Source of the DNA: Tatumella ptyseos
GTDB taxonomy: Bacteria > Pseudomonadota > Gammaproteobacteria > Enterobacterales > Enterobacteriaceae
Length of the DNA: 64,000 bases
Direction of reading: 5' to 3'
Assembly: GCF_030552895.1 (NCBI RefSeq)
Contig: NZ_CP130649.1
Location: 682,001-746,000, forward strand
Part shown: positions 1-9,200 of the stretch, one piece after another
How positions within the stretch are numbered: position 1 is the first letter of the stretch
Layout of the letters: each line of letters opens with the position of its first letter
Notes under the pieces: model-generated
What the model was told of the DNA's origin: nothing
What the model saw: the letters and a program-made list of their open reading frames with translations, nothing else
The model's database searches: none
Made by a program: the position numbers and the translations under genes

Positions 1-296
1 TCTTCTGCACTTTCTTTAGTTTTATCCCAGCCTTTTTCCGCGCCTTGCTTGGTGCTGTGCCAAGCCTTTTGCGAACCTTCAGAAATTTTACTGCCGGTGG
101 AGTTGGCTTTCCCTTCTGCGGCATGCTTCGCTTTAAGCTTCTGCTGGGCGCCTGTGTTCTGGGCTTCATGCAGTTTTTCTTTAGCGGTATCCGCGCCTTT
201 GTGAGCGGTGGCTAACGTCTCTTCACTAGCTTGTGTTGCGGCGAAGGCACCAAAGGAAAGGGTTAATGCTGAAGCAAGAATCGCTAATCGTTTCAT
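1..296 (-). CDS. Putative secreted periplasmic protein, C-terminus beyond window edge
   Basis: Reading leftwards from an ATG at 296 there is an open frame to the window edge (98 codons). It begins with a Sec-type signal peptide (MKRLAILASALTLSFGAFA, probable cut before the next Ala). The mature part is Ala/Lys/Glu-rich and strongly hydrophilic, with repeated K-A/G-x-x-A patterns (AKEKLHEAQ, KAWHSTKQGAEKGWDKTKES) suggesting an amphipathic helical or disordered stress-type protein. An in-frame ATG lies two codons upstream at 302, but a GGAGA ribosome site is about 7 bases before the 296 start, so 296 is preferred. I do not recognise a named family. The stop codon is outside the window. Confidence 0.6.
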   Translation of the reverse strand, partial: MKRLAILASALTLSFGAFAATQASEETLATAHKGADTAKEKLHEAQNTGAQQKLKAKHAAEGKANSTGSKISEGSQKAWHSTKQGAEKGWDKTKESAE

Positions 297-666
297 TCTC
301 ATTCTCCATAAGGGATATATCACTTTTTATTATAGTGCAGACTCCTCCAAGTGTGGGCTGGAGGCAAGAAAAAGAGAATACTCTGAGTTTGAACCCTCAC
401 TTACAGTTCCCAAAGTAGCTCTAAGACTAAAGCTGATCGAGCAACCCTAGACGTGCTTTTTGATACGTTCAGCATAAAAGGCGCTAAACATTTTTTAGTC
501 TCCCCCCTGTAAACTGAAAGAATTGCAATGGATTAACTTATTCTTTTAATCTGAAAATGAACGGGTTAGATAATTAGTTTTCGCAGAATGTAAATAATGC
601 AGGCATACTACAGGCCTAAAAAATTAAAAATTCTAATTATTCGACCCAAATACAGGAAATCAGGTA
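297..666. other. Intergenic region between the left-edge gene and ugd
   Basis: AT-rich, with no convincing coding frame. It must hold the promoters of the two divergent genes. An AGGA ribosome site lies about 10 bases before the ugd ATG. Short frames on the plus strand overlapping 208-450 are antisense to the left-edge gene and look non-coding. I see no RNA gene. Confidence 0.4.
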
Positions 667-1833
667 ATGAAGATTGCTATTGCTGGCACTGGTTATGTTG
701 GACTTTCGAACGGCCTTTTACTTGCACAACATAATGAAGTCGTGGCGTTGGATATAGACCAGCAGAAGGTTGAAAAATTAAATAATAAACAATCACCGAT
801 TGTTGATAAAGAGATAGAGTTTTACCTCGCTAACAAGCCCCTCAATTTTACCGCAACGACCGACAAAAATTTGGCTTATCAAAATGCTGATTATGTCATT
901 GTGGCGACGCCCACCGACTATGATGTCGAGTCAAACTACTTTAATACACGTAGCGTCGAGTCAGTGATTGACGATGTTTTAGCGATTAACCCGCAGGCCA
1001 CTATCGTAATTAAATCGACCATTCCGGTCGGATTTACTCGTGCGTTGAAGGATAAATTAGGTGTGGAGAATATTATTTTCTCACCTGAATTCTTACGTGA
1101 GGGTAAGGCCCTGTATGATAATTTGCACCCTTCACGCATTGTGGTGGGTAGCCAAAGTGATGCGGCCAAGAAATTCGCACAGTTATTGGCTGATGGGGCT
1201 GAAAAGCAAGATATTCCTGTACTCTTTACTGATGACACGGAAGCGGAGGCAATCAAACTCTTCGCTAATACCTATCTTGCGTTACGTATTGCCTACTTTA
1301 ATGAGCTAGATAGCTATGCTGAGCATCACGGTCTTGATGCACGCCAGATTATTGAAGGGGTGAGTCACGACCCTCGGATTGGTGACCATTATAATAACCC
1401 TTCTTTTGGTTACGGTGGTTATTGTCTGCCTAAAGATACCAAACAGCTCAGAGCCAACTACGAGCAGGTTCCGAATAATATTATCAATGCTATTGTCGAT
1501 GCGAACCGCACCCGTAAAGATTTTATTGCTGAAAGTATTCTAAAAAAACAACCGAAACGTGTCGGGATTTATCGTTTGGTCATGAAAGCAGGATCCGATA
1601 ATTTCCGTGCCTCCGCTGTCCAAGGCATTATGAAACGCCTTAAAGCTAAGGGTATTGACGTCATGGTCTATGAACCGGTTCTGCATGAAGAGACCTTCTT
1701 CAATTCGCCGGTAACCCATGACCTGCAACAATTAAAGCAGCAGTGTGATGTGATTATCGCTAACCGCCTAGTCGAAGAGCTGCAGGATGTTCGGGATAAA
1801 GTCTATACCCGTGATCTTTTTGGCAATGATTAA
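667..1833 (+). CDS. ugd: UDP-glucose 6-dehydrogenase
   Basis: Oxidises UDP-glucose to UDP-glucuronate with two NAD+ in the cytoplasm, supplying precursor for capsule/exopolysaccharide and for aminoarabinose modification of lipid A. The protein has 388 residues, the normal length for the enterobacterial enzyme. It has the N-terminal NAD-binding glycine motif GTGYVG (residues 7-12), the FSPEFLREG segment (about 138-146), the conserved KLFANTYLA segment, and the catalytic cysteine C253 in [14 protein letters not shown]. Sequence resemblance to E. coli Ugd is high throughout. It stands alone, with a strong intrinsic terminator 11 bases after the stop, so it is probably monocistronic. No exopolysaccharide cluster is adjacent. 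Confidence 0.96.
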   Translation: MKIAIAGTGYVGLSNGLLLAQHNEVVALDIDQQKVEKLNNKQSPIVDKEIEFYLANKPLNFTATTDKNLAYQNADYVIVATPTDYDVESNYFNTRSVESVIDDVLAINPQATIVIKSTIPVGFTRALKDKLGVENIIFSPEFLREGKALYDNLHPSRIVVGSQSDAAKKFAQLLADGAEKQDIPVLFTDDTEAEAIKLFANTYLALRIAYFNELDSYAEHHGLDARQIIEGVSHDPRIGDHYNNPSFGYGGYCLPKDTKQLRANYEQVPNNIINAIVDANRTRKDFIAESILKKQPKRVGIYRLVMKAGSDNFRASAVQGIMKRLKAKGIDVMVYEPVLHEETFFNSPVTHDLQQLKQQCDVIIANRLVEELQDVRDKVYTRDLFGND

Positions 1834-1843
1834 CGTTTAGCAC

Positions 1844-1877
1844 GAAAAAAAGGCTGACATCTGTCAGCCTTTTTTAT
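1844..1877 (+). terminator. Intrinsic terminator after ugd
   Basis: Inverted repeat AAGGCTGACA / TGTCAGCCTT with a two-base centre, flanked by an A-run on the left and a T-run on the right. It starts 11 bases after the ugd stop and could act in both directions. Confidence 0.9.
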
Positions 1878-2002
1878 TTTGTACGGTGCACTTGGCATTA
1901 TTATCAGTATCTTGCGGTATAGAACAGAGATTTATCTAGGTACACCACTCAAACAAGCGCCTAATCATCCTTTAATTCGCCTCTACCGGCTTACCTCCGT
2001 GC

Positions 2003-2263
2003 TTACTCCTTGCTCTCCCACCATTCAGACCGTCGGAGTTGTTTAATCAGACGGTTGTTACCGAGATTCATGTTCTGCAGTTCACTCTTACTAGTGGCGA
2101 GGGGTTGTTTCTCCTCATCCAAGACTTAGAGAATAGTACTCAACCGGCTTTGGATAATACGATAGCTCCCATCAACTTCGCGAAATAACTCAAGTGCGAA
2201 GCGACGCTGTTGGCGTGAACCAGAAAACGGGTCGACAAAAAACAGGGGCTTTTTCTCGGACAT
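2003..2263 (-). pseudogene. Small hypothetical gene interrupted by an in-frame TAA
   Basis: From an ATG at 2263, preceded by a good AGGAG ribosome site 7 bases away, the frame encodes 45 residues (MSEKKPLFFVDPFSGSRQQ...) and then meets TAA at 2128-2126. The same frame continues open for 40 more codons (starting VLDEEKQPLATSKS, ending EWWESKE) to a stop at 2005-2003. The residues on both sides look like one charged globular protein, so the TAA is probably a nonsense mutation in an 85-residue gene. A real 45-residue product is the alternative. I do not recognise the family. Confidence 0.45.
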
Positions 2264-2401
2264 TACTGCTCTCCTTTCTGAACTCTCGACACTGTAACTA
2301 TAATTTAACTAATGTTTATATTTTGAGAAAATTCCGCCTAGAGTTATCGCCAGTAAAATTCCTATACTCGACCTTATTCTCGGAGGAATAGAGGGGGGGA
2401 A

Positions 2402-2710
2402 ATGTACGATTTTAAGCAGGATGATCGGGATACCTTTGGTGAACTCCTGAGTCGTACTTTTCGGCGTAAGGGGAGTCATCGTTGGGATACCTGCGTTTTT
2501 AAAAAGCGTGACAACGAAATCTATGTGGTCTATCGGCATTCCAAAGGCCAAGTTGATCCTGATGGTATCAAGCGTAATCACAAACGAACTGAGACAGTAT
2601 TCCGCGCGCAAAGCCTCTTCGCTCTCCGTCAGCTTGATCTGCCTACTGGGCCAGATACTGATCAGCTGTTCGATTCATTATTTTGGAAAAACCTACCTTT
2701 GAGTGAATGA
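2402..2710 (+). CDS. Hypothetical basic protein, 102 residues
   Basis: An ATG preceded by a GGAGG/GGGGG purine run starts a 102-residue protein rich in Arg, Lys, Asp and aromatic residues (RTFRRKGSHRWDTCVFKKRDNEIYVVYRHSKGQ). There is no signal peptide or membrane segment, so it is probably cytoplasmic. It is divergent from the disrupted gene at 2003-2263, with a shared upstream region of about 140 bases. I do not recognise the family. The good ribosome site and codon pattern support real coding, but no function can be assigned. Confidence 0.5.
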   Translation: MYDFKQDDRDTFGELLSRTFRRKGSHRWDTCVFKKRDNEIYVVYRHSKGQVDPDGIKRNHKRTETVFRAQSLFALRQLDLPTGPDTDQLFDSLFWKNLPLSE

Positions 2711-2924
2711 GTCTAGGCAGACTCAGTAAAGGTAAATTGATTACCCGCTCAACACGCGTTTTGACACAGCGCGAATGACCCATGCCTACCTTTGCTACAC
2801 AATAATGAATGGATATCATCAGGATTCAATATAAAGTATCTTCCTAATACTATTTCTCTGTGCTGAAAATAGGGCACAATCACTCGTGCTTATAATTGAA
2901 CGCAACCACTCAGGAGAGTGAGAA

Positions 2925-3437
2925 ATGAAATTCGCGATACTATCTGTTGCAGTTGTCTCACTACTGGGCTGTACTCACTATTATCAGCCTATTCATACCG
3001 ACTCACCCAATATGGTACAGGTTGAAAAGTATGAGCACTGTACCGTCGCTTATCGCTCACAGCAGTCACCGAATGGGACACTACTGCTCTCTCGCGCGAC
3101 GGTTTATACTGTTGGCAGTCGTTTTCAGGCCGATTTCATGACCAGCAGCAAGACGCGGCTGGTGTTGAGCAGTCCTGACATACCAGCGTCGAAGCAGGGG
3201 GCTTTCTCTGCAAATCACCATTGGTTCTACCGACTCACCGCTCTCCCCAAACAGAATAGCAAGACCTTCTCGGTGATGACTGAGTTAGATTCTACGTTAC
3301 CGACAATTTTTACCCTGACCTGTCTGACTCGGCTTAAACAGTCGGCAACGGTCGATTTTCTTCCTAGTGGAAACTATATTGTTGATAATCAGCTCAAGCC
3401 GGTGAGCTTCGATAAAGCTGTGATGATTAATGAGTAA
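2925..3437 (+). CDS. Putative outer- or inner-membrane lipoprotein, 170 residues
   Basis: The protein starts with a short lipoprotein signal (MKFAILSVAVVSLLGC, lipobox LLGC, acylated Cys16), so it should be processed by Lgt, LspA and Lnt. The residue after the cysteine is Thr, not Asp, which favours outer-membrane sorting. The mature domain is mixed beta-like with two further cysteines (EHCTVAY, LTCLTRL) that could form a disulfide. The ribosome site is AGGAGAGTGAGAA directly before ATG. No known family is recognised. It is monocistronic as far as can be seen, although a small gene follows 41 bases later. Confidence 0.65.
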   Translation: MKFAILSVAVVSLLGCTHYYQPIHTDSPNMVQVEKYEHCTVAYRSQQSPNGTLLLSRATVYTVGSRFQADFMTSSKTRLVLSSPDIPASKQGAFSANHHWFYRLTALPKQNSKTFSVMTELDSTLPTIFTLTCLTRLKQSATVDFLPSGNYIVDNQLKPVSFDKAVMINE

Positions 3438-3478
3438 ACTAGAATTTGATGTCAACGATTGGAGGAGATTAGCTAAAA

Positions 3479-3670
3479 ATGGCATCATCAGAAGTCAGCC
3501 TAGACGGCAAAGGCGTGAATAGAATAAAAATAGAGAACGCAGAAGGAAATAACGTCTCTCAAGGTAATAATCCTATATTTAATCTTGAGACGTTAATGCG
3601 TCTTGTGACAAAAGAGAATATTCACCAGTATATCGATTTGGGTCGGCGAGTTGGAAAAGAGAAAATTTAA
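3479..3670 (+). CDS. MazE-tail-like fragment, possible decayed antitoxin
   Basis: A 63-residue frame whose second half (PIFNLETLMRLVTKENIH, then QYIDLGRRVGKEKI) matches the pattern of the toxin-binding C-terminal tail of MazE/ChpAI antitoxins (P-x-F-x-L-x-x-L, x-T-x-ENLHxxID-x-G, final KE). The N-terminal AbrB-type DNA-binding swapped hairpin of normal MazE (about 82 residues) is missing or unrecognisable, and no MazF-type toxin follows. The nearest GGAGG is about 13 bases from the ATG, longer than ideal. I infer a truncated antitoxin or tail-only derivative. The alternative is a chance small ORF, but the pattern match is detailed. Confidence 0.45.
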   Translation: MASSEVSLDGKGVNRIKIENAEGNNVSQGNNPIFNLETLMRLVTKENIHQYIDLGRRVGKEKI

Positions 3671-3740
3671 CAACGCGGCCAAGAGTTAAGACTCGATGGA
3701 TCGCCCAAAGCATGGCAGTTAACCTGCTAAAGGAGCATTG

Positions 3741-3983
3741 ATGAATTACCCGCGTAAGTCACCCCACCCAGGTCGCTATATCGCCGAAGAGATGCCAGAA
3801 CTGCAATTGGACAAGGTTACTTTAGCTGAACGCCTTGGTATTTCGGTCGATCAGCTAGATAGCTTGATAAACGGCTGTTCTGATGTTACGCCAACGCTGG
3901 CGGTTAAGTTGGCGGAGACTATTGGTAGTACACCAGAAATGTGGATGAGGCTACAACAGTCGTATACGGCCAGTCATTCATAA
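3741..3983 (+). CDS. HigA-family antitoxin, solitary
   Basis: An 80-residue XRE-type helix-turn-helix protein of the HigA/VapI antitoxin family. It has the family N-terminus (SPHPGRYIAEEMPEL), the helix-turn-helix (VTLAERLGISVDQLDSLINGC) and the C-terminal TPEMWMRLQQSY signature. The ATG at 3741 has AGGAG five bases upstream; a TTG one codon earlier is possible but too close to the site. HigA normally represses its own operon and binds a HigB RNase, but no HigB-like gene lies on either side, so this is an orphan regulator or antitoxin. It lies 70 bases after the MazE-tail fragment. Confidence 0.75.
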   Translation: MNYPRKSPHPGRYIAEEMPELQLDKVTLAERLGISVDQLDSLINGCSDVTPTLAVKLAETIGSTPEMWMRLQQSYTASHS

Positions 3984-4466
3984 TGAAAGTATTGGTATCT
4001 GTAAGCTGAAGGCTACGTCTTAATCCCTCCGCGATGACTAGACTCGTTAAAATACGACTAGATTAAGTCTTCGGCCAGTCTTATTTAGCCGATACGTTAA
4101 GTAAGAATAGTACTAACTATCGCTTCAAATAGGAAAAAATCACTGAATTAGGATTCGCTACTAATTTTTATCAAATAACAGGCTAGTAGTGTTTCGATTT
4201 ATAAATACCATGATTATTATTTTCAGTAAGAGTTAAGAAATAAACTAACCCCTTAATTATTATTTATTGTTGGTTGAGTGAGTGGCTGCAATAAATTTTA
4301 ATTTTAATGTGATAAAGCACAATAAATAATACGAAAGTACTACTGATTTTAAAATAACACTGTATTTGTGTCGTGAGCCCTTGCTAAGGTGAGGGGCGGC
4401 GTTAATATCGCCTTCGACAGCAACGTGTAACAGGATGGTTACGCGCTCAATACGAAAGGGAATCTC
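3984..4466. other. AT-rich intergenic region upstream of cdiB
   Basis: About 480 bases with many A/T runs and no convincing gene. A 78-codon frame on the minus strand has no ribosome site and atypical composition. This stretch should contain the cdiBA promoter and leader. I could not assign a specific -35/-10 pair. Confidence 0.35.
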
Positions 4467-6212
4467 GTGGTAGATTATTTCACTTTTCCTCGACACTTGT
4501 TATTACCGGTGTTGGGTTTACTCTGTTTTTTGGGTCAGAGCCAGGCCTCTTCCGAGCCACTTTGGCGAGAGGCATCGTCTACATCGCGACAGGTATCTAC
4601 ACCTCCCCCCCGCGATGATCTGCAACGCATTCATCAACAAGCGCAGCAGCGGGCGTTGGAGCAACGCTTAGCACCAGAGCAGCCGACCATTCATCTTGAC
4701 GTGCCGACAACGCCTTCTCCGCAAAGCGGTTTTCCTCAAGAAATACCCTGCTTTCCAATCGGACAGGTTTCGCTTAGCGGTAGTGAAGCGATCCCTCATT
4801 GGGTGCCGCTACAGCGACTGGCTACGACAGCAGTAGGGCAGTGTTTAGGCGGAACAGGGATTAATCTTCTTATGCGTCGCCTTCAGAACCTGCTGGTGGA
4901 TCATGGTTATGTCACCACTCGCGTGCTGGCTTCTCAGCAAGATCTCACCACAGGGCAGCTTTCTCTAACAATAGTTCCGGGTAAGCTCAAACAGTTGATC
5001 GCCACCGCAGCATCAACTCGAGCTGTGACGTTAAGTAATGCGTTTCCTACGCGAACGGGAGAGCTACTTGATCTTCGCGGATTAGAGCAAGGTTTGGAAA
5101 ACCTACAGCGGCTGCCGACCGTCCAAGCGAGTATGGAGATTGTGCCTACCGAACGACCAGGAGAGAGCGATATCGTCGTCAACTGGCAGCAATCCCGTAA
5201 GTGGCGACTAGGGGTCTCGCTTGATGATTCCGGTACTCGCAGTACAGGCCGCTATCAGGGCGGGACGACACTTTATCTCGATAATCCGCTTTCGTTCAGT
5301 GACAGTCTATATCTTTACGCCGGACGCTCCTTATTACCTGGCGGAGGGAAGGGGACACATAACTATACCGGGCAGTATTCGCTACCTTATGGTTACTGGC
5401 TTGCCAGTCTCACGGCGAGCTATAGTGATTACAGTCAGACTATTGCCGGCGCCAATGCAGATTACCGTTACCGCGGCCAAAGTCACCAGCTCGCGCTACA
5501 GTTGGGACGGGTTATCCATCGAGGGAGCCAGCACAAAACTCGGCTAACGGGAGAAGTGGCGCTGCGTGAATCCAGGAACTTTATTGATAACACGGCGATC
5601 GATGCTCAACATCGAAAAACTACCTCATGGAAAGCCAGCCTACAACATCAGCAGTTTATTGATCGTGCTGTCCTGAATCTTGGTGTGAGTTATCAACAGG
5701 GCACGCGCTGGTTTGGTGCCTTAACGGCGAGTGAGGAGACCTTTGGCGACGCCACGGCACTCAGTCGTATCCTTCAGCTTAGCGCCGATATTGCGTTCCC
5801 TTTCACCCTCGCGAGCCAGCAGTTTCGCTATCAGCTGCAGTATCAACAGCAATTCACGTCAACAAAGTTAACCCCCTCGGAACAGTTCTCAATCGGCAGC
5901 CGTTGGACAGTGAGAGGTTTCGATGGTGAGCGTTCACTCAACGCCGATCAAGGGGCATTGCTACGTAACGAATGGAGTTGGTTTACCCCCTTCAGCGCAC
6001 AGCAACTCTATCTGGGGATCGATTATGGCTTACTAAATGGTAAAGGTTCGCCTCAGCAATTAGGACGGTATCTGGTAGGCAGCATTGTAGGCGTGCGGGG
6101 ACAGCTGTTATCCACCGGATATGAGACTTTTATCGGTGTCCCTTTAGCGGCCCCGCAAGGTTTTATGAAAGATAGCTTCACCCTTGGCTTTTCGCTCAAT
6201 TGGCAATACTAA
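4467..6212 (+). CDS. cdiB: Two-partner secretion outer-membrane transporter (CdiB/ShlB family)
   Basis: 581 residues. It exports the adjacent CdiA across the outer membrane as an Omp85-superfamily two-partner transporter. Order: GTG start, Sec signal ending about QSQA-S, an N-terminal plug/linker rich in Gln/Arg, POTRA domains (starting near IPCFPIGQVSLSGSE), then a 16-strand beta-barrel. The loop-6 signature appears as VRGFDGE near residue 487, and the chain ends in ...LNWQY with a terminal aromatic residue, the usual barrel assembly signal. Length matches the family. The GTG has only a weak purine-rich site before it. It is separated from cdiA by 10 bases, and the ribosome site of cdiA overlaps its stop codon, so the two are co-translated. 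Confidence 0.93.
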   Translation: MVDYFTFPRHLLLPVLGLLCFLGQSQASSEPLWREASSTSRQVSTPPPRDDLQRIHQQAQQRALEQRLAPEQPTIHLDVPTTPSPQSGFPQEIPCFPIGQVSLSGSEAIPHWVPLQRLATTAVGQCLGGTGINLLMRRLQNLLVDHGYVTTRVLASQQDLTTGQLSLTIVPGKLKQLIATAASTRAVTLSNAFPTRTGELLDLRGLEQGLENLQRLPTVQASMEIVPTERPGESDIVVNWQQSRKWRLGVSLDDSGTRSTGRYQGGTTLYLDNPLSFSDSLYLYAGRSLLPGGGKGTHNYTGQYSLPYGYWLASLTASYSDYSQTIAGANADYRYRGQSHQLALQLGRVIHRGSQHKTRLTGEVALRESRNFIDNTAIDAQHRKTTSWKASLQHQQFIDRAVLNLGVSYQQGTRWFGALTASEETFGDATALSRILQLSADIAFPFTLASQQFRYQLQYQQQFTSTKLTPSEQFSIGSRWTVRGFDGERSLNADQGALLRNEWSWFTPFSAQQLYLGIDYGLLNGKGSPQQLGRYLVGSIVGVRGQLLSTGYETFIGVPLAAPQGFMKDSFTLGFSLNWQY

Positions 6213-6222
6213 GGATTCATGG

Positions 6223-9200
6223 ATGAATAAAAATCGCTACCGTATCGTATTTAATCCCGCTCGAGGTATGTCGATGGTGGTCGCCGACATTACCGTATCG
6301 GCTAATACCCTTACCGCCCCCTGCACCTGCGCTGCTCGGCCGATCGCCTCGGCATTTCGCTTAACCCGGCTAAGCCTAGGGATGTTATTGGCGGCAGGAG
6401 CTATCAGTGTTCCGGCACAAGCAAAGGTTATCGCTAACTCGCAAGCCTCTTCCCATCAGCAGCCGACTATTTTACAGACGGCGAATGGTCTTGAGCAGAT
6501 CAATATTCAAGCCCCCAGTGCTGCAGGGGTTTCTCATAATAAATATACGCAGTTCGATATCGAGCATCGGGGGGCGATTTTGAATAATGGCCGTACCACC
6601 AGCCAGACTCAGCTTGCCGGACAGGTGGTCGCCAATCCATGGCTTGCCAAAGGCGAGGCGAAAGTCATCCTTAATGAGGTGAATAGCCGAGACCCTTCTT
6701 TATTGAACGGCATGTTGGAGGTTGCGGGCCGCCAAGCCGATATTATTATTGCTAACCCCGCGGGGATCACCTGTGACGGTTGCGGCTTTATTAATGCCAA
6801 TCGCACAACGTTAACCACTGGGCAGGTCCACTTAGCGAATGGCAACCTTAGCCATTACAAGGTGGAGCAGGGAACGATACGTGTCGAGGGGAAGGGGATG
6901 GAGAGTACCCGCCAAGATAGCACGACGCTACTGGCCCGTGCGGTGAAGATTAACGCGGCATTGCAGGCACAAACCCTGTCGATCACCACCGGCCAGAATA
7001 CTATTAATGCCCATGACGGAACGGTCAGGGTCCACAGCACGCAAGGCAGTGAGCGTCCGCAGTTTGCGGTGGATGTCTCTCAGTTGGGAGGCATGTATGC
7101 CAATAAAATCCTGTTACGCGGCACCGAGTCCGGCGTCGGGGTCCACAATGCCGGGACCATAGGCGCTGGCGCAGGCGATGTGGTGATCACTTCTCAGGGG
7201 ACACTCACTCACCGGGGACACCTACAAGCCAGCCAGAATATTCAACTCACCTCCCAAGGCAGTCTAGCGAGTAGCGGTACTCTGGCGGCGGGAGTCAAGC
7301 GTGACGGGCAAATGGGTCCAACCGGTCATCTACATCTCAGCAGTAATCAGGCGATCACCCTGAGCGGTGATAACCGAGCGAAAGAGGGTGTGGTGGTCAA
7401 GGCCACAGCGGTGAATGCCGATGGCAGCCAGACTCATGCCAACAGTGTCGATTTTATCTCTACATCAGGGAATATCGATACGCGCAATGCGGTGGTCGCT
7501 GCACAGGATATCCGTATCAACAGCGCGCAGCAGCTGAATAATGATGCAGGTCATTTAAGTGCTGAGAAACTCTCGATAAAGGCAACGCGTCTCTCCAATC
7601 GCTCCGGCACCTTGCAGCAGAGCGGCGAACAAGCCTTAACACTCTCCCTTCAGGAAGGGATGGACAATTATCAAGGCCGCCTGATTACGCAGAGTCAGCG
7701 CTTAACCTTGACCGGCGGGCAACTCAATAATCAGCAGGGAAAAATTAGCGCAGCAAAGCTAGCGATTCATACCGATTTATCCAGCCTCAATAATCAGCAA
7801 GGGGTGATTAGTGCTAGTAAAAATCTCACGCTCACCAGTCAAGGTATCGATAACGATCGGGGACTGATCCAAGCGGGTGAATCGCTAACCCTCACCGCGA
7901 AACAGGGCAAGATCACTAACCGAGAAACGTTGCAAACGGGGGGGATTGTAAGTCAGGGCAACTTAACGCTGAACGGTGAGGTACTGGATAATCAGGTGGG
8001 TAGGATCCTGAGTGGGGGAGATCTCTCTATAAAATCGGCCGGATTAACCAATGTGCAAGGCTTGATCCAAGCGAATCAACAACTCACCCTGACGACGCAG
8101 CGCGCGGCACTCAACAACACCCAAGGTGAACTGCTGGCGGGTAAAGACTTATTGCTTGAGAGTGGCGCGCTTATTAATACCCAAGGACGTATTGCGAGCA
8201 AAGCCAATATGCGCTTACAGACTGCGGGTCAAGCGCTGGAAAATACCACAGGACGCCTAGCGGCGGGGGGGCAGTTACAACTGAGTACCGGACAGCTGAA
8301 CAATCATCAAGGGACGCTGCAAGCCATCGGTAATATTCAGGCAAGTATTGCGCAGGGGCTTGATAATCGTCAGGGCACGATACATAGCCAAGGCAACCTC
8401 CATGTCACCATGACGACCTCTCTTAATAACGATGCCGGGCGGCTTGCTGCGGGCCAGCAATTACAGGTGCAAGGGACGTCCGATACGCTCGTCCATAACG
8501 AGGCGGGCAACATGGTGGCTGGGCAACAGCTAGTGATCCAGGCTGGCGCGCTGCAGGGGGTGGGCGACCTATTATCTCATCGTGACATGCAGCTTAGCTT
8601 CGATCAGCGTTTTCTCCATCGCGGGCGGATACGCGCGAAGGGAGACATTACCGCCTCTTTTCAACAAGGCCTTGATAACCAAGGTCTACTAAGCGCGGGG
8701 GGGATAATGGCCCTGCGACTTCCCTCACTGACCAACCTGCAACAGGGCGAAATCAGCGCCAGTCACACCGATATTGAGGTACAAAATACCCTACTTAATC
8801 AGGGGCTGATTGATGGCGACCTAACGCTTATTCGCGCTGAACAGCTGGATAATATTGGGAGCGGGCGGCTCTATGGCGACCATTTAGCGTTAGAGGCTCA
8901 GCGCTTCACCCAGCGCCAAGAGGCTGGCCTATCGCCGATTACCGCGGCGCGTCAGCACTTATCGATCGCCACGTATCACCTCCATAATCTGCTAAATAGT
9001 CTTATTTTTAGCGCTGGCGAGTTAGTGGTCGGGGCCAAGCTTGATGCGCAGCGACGAGCCCAAGGCCAAGCGACTGAATTATATAACTCGAGCGCCACCA
9101 TCGAGGCATTGGGATCGATGACGCTAAACAGTCAGCGTATCACTAACCTTAACGAGACCTTAACCACAGCCTTAGTTGAGGTGGAAAATACGACTCACCA

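Noticed and set aside
208..450. 80-codon plus-strand frame at the left edge
   Set aside because: It overlaps antisense the signal-peptide gene at 1-296, has no ribosome site, and its composition is not protein-like.
4260..4496. 78-codon minus-strand frame upstream of cdiB
   Set aside because: It overlaps the cdiB start, lacks a ribosome site and is dominated by AT-rich codons from the promoter region.
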